From Mesostigma viride (lineage: Eukaryota > Streptophyta > Mesostigmatophyceae > Mesostigmatales > Mesostigmataceae): 64,000 nt of DNA. The stretch lies in NCBI GenBank assembly GCA_009746045.1, contig RPFO01000418.1, positions 2,858,678 to 2,922,677 on the forward strand. The letters run 5' to 3'. The notes under the pieces are model-generated. The model was not told the DNA's origin. It made no database searches and worked only from the letters and a program-made list of their open reading frames with translations. Positions 51,539-60,500 of the stretch are shown in pieces (positions within the stretch are counted from its first letter, which is position 1; every line of letters begins with the position of its first letter). The position numbers and the translations under genes were made by a program.

Positions 51539-54500
51539 ATAGTAGTAGTAGTAGTAGTAGCAGTAGTAGTAGTAGTAGTAGTAGAAGTAGTAGTATGTTG
51601 TAGTTGTAGTAGTAGCAGTAGTAATAGTAGTAGTAGTAGCAGTAGTAGTAGTATGAACTGTCTACAAGTGGTTTTACCTTTGCATAGAACTTTTCAAACC
51701 CACACGAAGCCAAAGCGTGCAGGGAAGCCAAAGCTACCTGGATTCTGCCAGCCGCCCCGGATGTGATTATATATAGCACGCCATCAGAGTTCCCATACTC
51801 CAACCGCAGCAACATGAGGCAGGGAAAGAGGATGCGCGCAACTGTGTGATGCTTGGATGTGTTCGTGCCCATTGAAGGCGATGCCTCATTATGCTTGGAC
51901 ACTGCGCGATTATTTCAAATGGGCAGTTGCCTATATGCCCCTAGAATTCGTACAGACAGTTAGTCCTGGACAGCCATACTTGCAACATCAAGCGGTAATA
52001 CGTTCTATTCCCTTGGTCTCGTGAAGGTCACCGTTGCAAATCGGTTATGCATGATCAGTTGAGGGCCGCATTCTCTCGTTAGACAAGGTATCGGATCGAG
52101 CTTGGCACCCGATGTTTTCGTATAGCCTGAATGGGTTACGTTGACCTGAATTGACGTCTTGTCTCTAGCAATCAGCATTTCGCCACCTTGGTCCTGGCGT
52201 CCAGCGGCTTTACACTGTTTTGTATCAATTCGGTGGCTTGTTTATCTAGCATTTCTTCGCTGGCACCGAGATTTCCAGTTTTCTGTCACGATGACCTCCA
52301 GTGCCGCAACCGCCGAGGAAACCAAGGACCTTGAACTGGTTCAAGCATGCAGCAACTTTAAAACCTTTGATGGCACCAAGTCCAAGCTGTGGGAGCGACT
52401 CCAAGCTTGAAGGAACCAAGATTCCTTTTAGGCAGTTGTCGCTGCTTTTGGGATTCTGGCTGTGCTCATGGGCAAGGTTGTTGATAAAGAGCAAGACCTC
52501 ATTCTTTTTGCCGGTCTTACTCAATGCTTGGCTGGCAAGGCCCTAAAGATCGCCAGAAATGCTTCCAACTTAGTCGGAAGCGCAGCCTACAAGCTTGTAT
52601 GAGAAATTTATAAGCAACCCTGGCCAGTAACCAGCAACCAAAGGGCTATGCGGCGTCGCCTCAACCGGTTACACTCACCGGCCACGCAATCCCGACAAAT
52701 TTAAAGGCGTTACTGGCGACCTTAAGACCCTACATGAAACCGGTGGATGCGACGCCGCATAGCCCTTTGGTTGCTGGTTACTGGCCAGGGTTGCTCATAA
52801 ATTTCACACAAGCGCGTGTAGGCCGCGCTCCCGACTAAGTTGGAAGCATTTCTGGCAATCTTAAGGGGAGGGGACATGCCTAAAGGGCACTTTTCTGGAA
52901 ACCATACCTATGCATGTGCAAAAAATCCAATGATGATTGGGGACCATAAATATGATTAAAAAAAAAATTTCCAGCCACTTGGGGGGGGGTACTATCCCCC
53001 ACCATACACCGGTAACGCGCTAAAAATAGAAAAAGACGCTATTTTAGTCACATTTTCCCTAGGACAATGGGCAAACATATTGGGACCAAATCATATATTC
53101 CCGCATAGTTCCCCCACTTTTGAGAAATTCTACCTAATTGGGACCAAGAAATAAGAATGTTTACTCACGTTGATGGATTTCCCGCAAAACAGGTACTTTT
53201 TTAATCCAAAAAAAAAAAATCAAATCATAAACACATCATATCATGCTCCACCATATATTCCCAAATATTACAGGTGGGGGGACATGCAGCCCCAAATTTT
53301 CAGGTCATTCTGACGAGCGCAGCTCTAGTTGATGGATTTCCTAGGTAGCCACCTGTGACGAAGATAAGGGAGGTTTTTGAGTGTATCTTACACCATAAAC
53401 ACCCCTTTATCCATCCAAACCATGCAAAAACTGGCCAAACCACATGCTGCCAACCTCTGCACATACGGTACCACCTATGTTCAAGGTTTGACGCCATTCT
53501 GACAAGAACTGCCCAAGTTACAACCATTCCAAGACGGCCACCCATGTAGACTCTACAAGGAAATTAGAGTAACCATTCAGCCACACTAGCACCTCCTTCT
53601 TCATCAAGGACATCTGCAAACTGACCAAAGCACACATAATTAACTCTTGCACGCTGACGGCAACGCATGCTCAACGTGGGGGGTCATTGTGACAAGAACT
53701 ACTCAAGTTGATGGGTTTCCTATATGACCACCTGACAAGGCGCTAAGGACCACTCAGTAAGTTAGTAACCCCACAGTGCCACTTCGTATGCCATCCAACA
53801 TGCACCAAAACCATGCTGAGTATGTTTACAATGTACGAAGGGGTGGCCACGCACCTCATATGTCTTCATCATCCCTCCAGCATGGCCAGCCTTGTAAATA
53901 TGTTCATAGCCTTGACGATGGTAGCCCTAATATGCCTAAGCAGCATTTCCTATGTTTCTCCTAGGTTAGAGTGTAAGGTTGATGACAACCAAGCTAATCA
54001 ACTCAACAACACCTCCTAAACTGTCCTCCCCGGCATGGATGACAAACTGGGACTATGGAGGGCAAGGAACCAAGTAGGAACATGGTATATATAGCTTGCA
54101 TGCAGTCATGCATGTCAACCATGGTTGGCTCAGCACATTGTAGTCTTGTCACATCATCATAACAAAGGAAAGCTCAAACAACCATTGGTGACAGCTATCT
54201 ACATGCAGTCACACAAATGCAATATCTCCAACATCATCATCACTAAAACACTTCCATCCCTGCACGATAAAATTCAAAGAAACCATTGGCGGCCCTTCAG
54301 CGCATGAGCGCTGTGATGCCGCTGCGAAGAGAGGGTGCGTCACTCTCACACAACAAGAAGCGTCCATACGCACAACATCCTTGCCGGAACACGTTTTATG
54401 AAATGCCTTATACCTTCCCGAAGAGCTATAGGCTGCGACTGAAGCGGTCACGACATCAACGAAAACAATGTAAAGCTGCCAGGTATTCGACAACACAACG

Positions 54501-57500
54501 GCAAGCGACAGCGAGATAGCTGGCGGAAACTGCCCAAAAAGAACGCAAAAAACCTCGAACGATGAGCTCATAGAAGAAAGCACTGATAGCAGATAACATT
54601 CGCGACACATCTGTAGCTCGCCCTCGCAAATCCCTCGCCCAGGCGCGCAACAACGGCCGTTCTTCCATGGACAGGTCAGACACGCACTGCGCAGGTCTGA
54701 ACAATTACTTACCGATTATGGCCGAAAATCTGGCAAAAAGCACCAGCTCGGTTTAGAATTCGATGCAAAGGGTATTAACGCCTGCTTCACGGTCAAAACA
54801 AAAACCGCGATTTTACTGCCGCTATCATGAATTCTATTTTATTCCGCGCGACAAAAAAATTCAGATTACCCCCCATGCCGATGGCATTAAAAAACAACAG
54901 CGATATTGTAAACCAGCTGATTTCCGCCACAAACTAACATCATAAACTCATCGTCTTTTAGATTTGAGTAAAATTTTTGCATTTCGCCTGCCCTAGTGTG
55001 GTAGTTTCGCCTGAACGCAGTCGCCATGGCCACTTCCGCAAGGGGTGCGCGCACCGTGCACGTGAAATTTATGACCTTCGGTTCCGGCGCGAATTTTTTG
55101 GCGCCAAAAAATTCGGGCATGTCCCGTCCCCTTAAGGGCCTCGCCGGCCAAGCATTGAGTAAGAGCGGCAAAAAGGGGATTAGGGGGACTTATTTTACGG
55201 AGGAGCGGTTTGTGTTTTCTCCAGTCTCGTTCTTCATCCACAACCTTGCCCATGAGCGCAGCCAGTACCCCAAAAGCGACGACAACTGCCAAGAAGGGAA
55301 TCTCGATTTGCTCCCACAGCTTGCTGGGAGTTGGAGCCAGCGAAATGTTTTTAGTTGCTGCAGGCTTGAATCCATTGAAGGTCCTTGGTTTCCTCGGCGG
55401 TCGCGGCACTGGAGCTCAGCTGGCGCTTCGCTAGCATCAGTTCAACCAGTGCATCAAGCTAAATATCCAGCACAAGATGCTGGCTGTTGCTATGTTTACC
55501 AGCTAGGGCGATGCCTCGTATTAGGGAGCTGCAGAGCCTTGGTAGGGTCGTGGTGTTTGGCTACTCTCGGTAGGGTAGTTTGGTTTGCCTACTCTTGGTA
55601 TGAGGGTAGTGGTGTTTGCCTACTATTGGTTAGGTCGTGGTGTTTGCCTACTCTTGTACGGTGAGGGTGTTTGGCTACTCCCGGTAGGGTATTTTGGTTT
55701 GCCTACTCGCGGTAGGGTTGTGTGTTACACAAGTCCGTACTGCCCATCAACAAACACGGTCTGTCTATGTTCTGTCCTGCCATCGGACTGCCGAATGTGC
55801 TTGCGATGCTCCAGCAACCGGCCCTGTGGAAACGCCCGCTGTTCGCAAGTCCGTTGTCATCTCCCCCCTGGCGCAGGTGGGCGACACGTACACGGTCACC
55901 ACCAACACCTCAGGGCCGGTCGAGCACAGCTGGGATTTCTCGTGCGGGGTGTACACGCAGGACGTGTGGACGCAGCTGCGCTCTCCTGACAAGGTCAGTT
56001 CCTTACATGGTAGGAAGAAGGAACGTCGAGGATGAGCAGGAGGATTCTGCGTCGGTGGGCTCTTTCTTCACCAAGGAGCAAGCTCAGGTAAAATCGCCGG
56101 CATCAGCCATCGATGGCGTTGGGTGCTGCCACGTTGATGCGTGCCAATCGGGATACAGGGACAAGATACAGCCTTATGTCAAATTTGTGATGGATTGTCA
56201 TTTTTGAGAATGAAAACATGTTTAGATTTGAAAATTATTTTTTTATGTGGTAAGTATATAGTAGTAGTGATATGCAATACTGGCTGCATGGTTCATTCAC
56301 TTTCTCTGGGGGCATGTCTTTAGAGTCCGATGACCAGCTGGTCATCGGACTCTAAAGACAGCACCCAAATTGGTTAGCCATGGGTTAGCCCTCGGTGGCT
56401 GAAAGCTCGCTCACACCAAATCCTGGACATCAAAGGTTGACTTCATTATCTGGCCAAAGTTGGAATCAACAAACGATATCCCTCCATCGGACATGTTTCT
56501 GCGCTGGGAAATGTATGGACTGTCCCCTCGCTGCCCACCGCTTCCAACCCGTATTTGTTGCTGTTGCTAATCGTTGTTGTCGTTATTTGCTGTTGTCTCT
56601 ATTTGTTGTTGTCTCTATTTGTTGGTGGCTCTAGTTGTTGGTGACTATCGTTGTTGTTGCCGCTATTCGTTCTTATCGCTATTTGTCGCTGTTATCGCTA
56701 TTTGTTGTTGTCTATATTTGTTGTTATCGCTATTTGTCGTTATCGCTCTTTGTTGTTGTCTATATTCGTTGTTATCGCTATTTGTTGTTGGCTCTATTCA
56801 TTGCTATCGCTAGTAGTTGCTGTCGCTCTTTGTTGTTGTCTCTATTTGTTGCTGTCGCTCTTTGTTGTTGTCTCTATTTGTTGTGTATTTGTTATTGTCG
56901 CTCTTTGTTCTTGTTGTCATCCTATATCAGTAATTTTGGAAATGAAAAATATATTGGAGTTTGCGAGCATCCGCCAAGGGCCTCTGGTTAGCTACAAAGT
57001 TTCTTCATGGGCCCTGGTTTCAAACGTGACCAAGTTTTTCGGTCATGACTAATTGGACTCTAAACCATCTTGTTACTTCTCACTAGCTAAACACGCTGCA
57101 TGCCTCATGCTCCTGTTGTGCTTGACTCTGTAAATATACACATACCCCTCAATCTTGTCCTTATGTAACTAGTAGTTATATATCACAATCAATAGCACAT
57201 CGCCTGCCTCATGCTCCTGTCATGCACGACCATTCAACCCCGCAGCTGTACACGTACACGCCAAACGTCCCCCAACTCCTGGGCATCGACGCCTGCACCG
57301 CCGCCTTCACTGCGGTGGTGTTCATCTGGCGCGTGGACGGGGCTGCGATGGTCACGGACTCCAACACGTGCAGCTGTCGGCACAATGGGACCCTGGTCGC
57401 GGGTGTTCAGTACTACATCATGGTGAAGGACCGGTGCGCGTCCTACTATCTGTCATGTGTTCTGTACTATAAGATACATCAAGGTGAAGGACTGCTGCAC

Positions 57501-60500
57501 CGGTGCGTGTCTATGTTTCCTATCTGTCATGCGTTGTGTTTCATGCACGTAGCGCAGGATCGCTTGGCAAGGCAATCCCTTTTTAGCAATTGGGTCACAA
57601 GTTTGCGCTTTGAATGCTTGGAGAGGGCAGAGTCGACTGCCGCGCATGACGTCATGAGATGCCGTGTGCAGTGCCTAAATATGGTCATTATCTGAAAGCC
57701 TGATCTCTTGAAACAGGCAACTTACGTTGGACAGTCTAGTCTCACGCAGGATCAAGGTAGGTGTTCTTTGCTTTACGGTGGTTGTCTACTGGAGGATGCG
57801 TCACTGGTGTGTGTTTAGACAAGACAATCTTCAGGATGAAGGACTATTGCTGATAATTGCGTTCTATGGGCCTCTCATGGTCCTCTTGTTGCGCTCTTGC
57901 TAGCCTCTTTATGGCCTGCTCAACTCCCCAGGGTTGTCAGAAGCTAGAAGATTTGCTGAGCTAGAAGATTGGCTATTTTTTAACGTTGGGCTACTGCTAG
58001 GGCATTGCAACAGGATGGGATTATTGCGGGTGGCAAACATGTGGCTCTATCGTAAGTGAGATGTAGGATGTTTGGCACAATCGGTGCACATGGTTCCAGA
58101 CTTGCTGTGCGCAGCTTTAACAACAAACCCAAGTGAACATTCACACGTGGTTGCAATTGGTACTGGTGCTGTGGGGTTCCTGTTTCGGTATCGCCCAGTT
58201 TGGATGCGACGGCGCAGCCTGCCGCCTTCACCCTTTTGCTTACAGCTCTGCCCAGGGGTGAGTGCCGACGTTGCGTAATTACGGCTCTGCCCAGGGGTGA
58301 GTGCAGAGGTTGCGTAATTTCTTATGCCCATGGTGTGAATGGGTCCTCCAGTCACGCATTTGCGGCATGGAAAACCAACAATGAATACAGCATAGCATGG
58401 AGAATTGCATGTGAGTTATAGTGATGGCTCCCAAAGTGAAAGTGATAGTATCCAGAGATGAGCTGTGCACGGAGTTATGCTATCTTTGTCCCACAAATCC
58501 TTACGCCGCCGCAGGTTGCTTTAGAAATCTTTGCTTTGATATCCATGCACTCCCCTCCTGGAGGCAGGGGGGAAGTAGTACTCAAATTTTGGTTTAAGTT
58601 CACCTCCCCGTTCGGTAGCAAACACGTTTTATAGGCTTGGTGATGGGGGTACTGCATATAGCTGCAAAACGACCCCTTGGCTCATATGTACACCCCACCC
58701 AAAGGCAGGAAGAGAGCTGCTGATAGCATGTGTCGCATGAGGTGGTTGAGAAGAAGTAGAGATGATTGAAAAGGCTCTCCCATAGAGCTTCAGACTGCTG
58801 CGCCGCACCCATTATTTTGACCACATTATGCATGAGTCTGCCACCAGTTTTCCGTGCCGAATGCATCCCGACGCCTGGTCAGCTTTCAAACTGTTTCGTG
58901 CCCAGAATCCCACTTAACTTCTCTTAAACTTGTGTGTAAGGGTAGAAGGTTGCTTTATCACTACGCGCGTGGCGCAGTCTTCGTGCTCAATCAATGTCAT
59001 TATTAGTTAACTGATCCCACCTAACGCAACTAGCATCTTTGCTCGACACTGTCCTCGGGTGCACCATGAGCATGTGAAAGCATGTTTCCTAAGCTATCGT
59101 TCCCTTGGGTAGCACGCATCTGCCCCCGCATCTTCGTGTTCCCGATGGCATCAGCTTCAAGTTTCTGCCTGATGCCTCCGCCACACGCTGCAGCTCTACC
59201 TTTCTGCTCCATGCCTCCGCCTCACTCTGGGGCTTTACATCTCTTGCCCATGTGTCATTTCGGGTATGATTTTTTTGGGGGGGGGGATCGGACAACCCAA
59301 CGCAACAGATGGAGACTTGCTGTCATCAGTGGCCATCGTCATCCCACCCTTGGCGAGTGTGGGGAACCGAACCCAAGTCTCCGGTAGCACGCTCGGGTAT
59401 AGCGACGACAGCAGTATTTCCTGTGTCACGAACCAAAATACGGCGCCCTCTCCTGCCATAGTAAGTTTGATGTGTAGCCTGAGTAGTAAATACGGCGCCT
59501 TCTCCTGCCATAGTAAGTTTGATGTGTAGCCTGAGTAGTAAATACGGCGCCTTCTCCTGCCATAGTAAGTTTGATGTGTAGCCTGAGTAGTACATACTGC
59601 GTGCAGTGATCTGTTCACAGCATCCGAGGTTTGCAGCCTTAAGTGTAGCATATTCGACATGGAGTGTTTATCTGTCTGGTAGGAGGGGGGAGGGGGGGGA
59701 GGGAGGGAGGGAGGGAGGGAGGGAGGGAGGGAGGGAGGGAGGGAGGGAGGGAGGGAGGGAGGGAGGGAGGGAGGGAGGGAGGGAGGGAGCCCATAAAACG
59801 TTTCCATCAAGGGACCAAACAGTGTGCGACGTGTGGGCGTGCTGTGGATAGGTGGCAGCCGTTATGCTGTTATGAAAGCTCACGCCAACGCAGCAAACTT
59901 GTTGTACCTATACTGTGCAAGGGTCCTGCATAAGAGCATTTCGCTTGCCAAAAGTGAACGATCTGATCTACTCTGCCACTCCTGTCCCTGGGGTGGATCT
60001 GATGCGAACCGAAAAATGTTTTTGCTTCTGTAGCAGTCACTGTAGCAGTCACTGTAGCAGTCACTGTAGCAGTCACTGTAGCAGCTACTTCGTTGAGAAG
60101 GCAGCTGATGTATCGACATCAGTCGACAATGTCTGCATGCCTACATTCTGATGTCTATGATAAATGCATTTTGTGAATGTTGGCTGCTTTGTGCCTGATG
60201 GTCTGCCGTGGTGCTTTCAGAGTCGGCAGATAACTCATAATAGTGGGTTACTCATGCTATTTGGATTACTCATACCATAGTTATAGGTTGTGACTTATAA
60301 TTCACAGTTGAAGGTTATCATTGGGCACATTGGTGTGTGATGGTACGACGTCATTCGGCACGTGCTTACCTCAATTTCTTGGTGCTCGCGGTGTTTACTT
60401 GGTTCTTGTGGTTTTTTGTTTTTCTCCCCATGCCGCAGGTGTACAGCTACGTGCCAGGGGTCTCACAGCTCGTGGACGTCAGCGCGTGTGTCGCGTCCTT

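Larger units (their letters stand above)
52288..55442. mobile_element. Inverted-repeat-bounded insertion, about 3.2 kb, intron 9
   Basis: Arms of about 310 bases: plus 52288-52560 and the reverse complement of 55126-55442. Both arms encode the same decayed peptide: AATAEETKDL, then CSN, then KLWE, then a hydrophobic piece (AVVVAFGVLAALMGKVVDEE on the minus arm), then LTQCLAG. The interior holds a long hairpin (52551-52860), 200-bp degenerate tandem repeats (53284-53760), and a minus-strand 133-codon frame at 54209-54610 with hydrophobic segments but no known domain. No transposase was recognised. Confidence 0.6.

Noticed and set aside
54763-54945. Short AT-rich frames with bacterial-looking codon use
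   Set aside because: Three frames are partly open at once, none extends beyond about 60 codons, and no family is recognised; contamination or transfer cannot be shown from this stretch.
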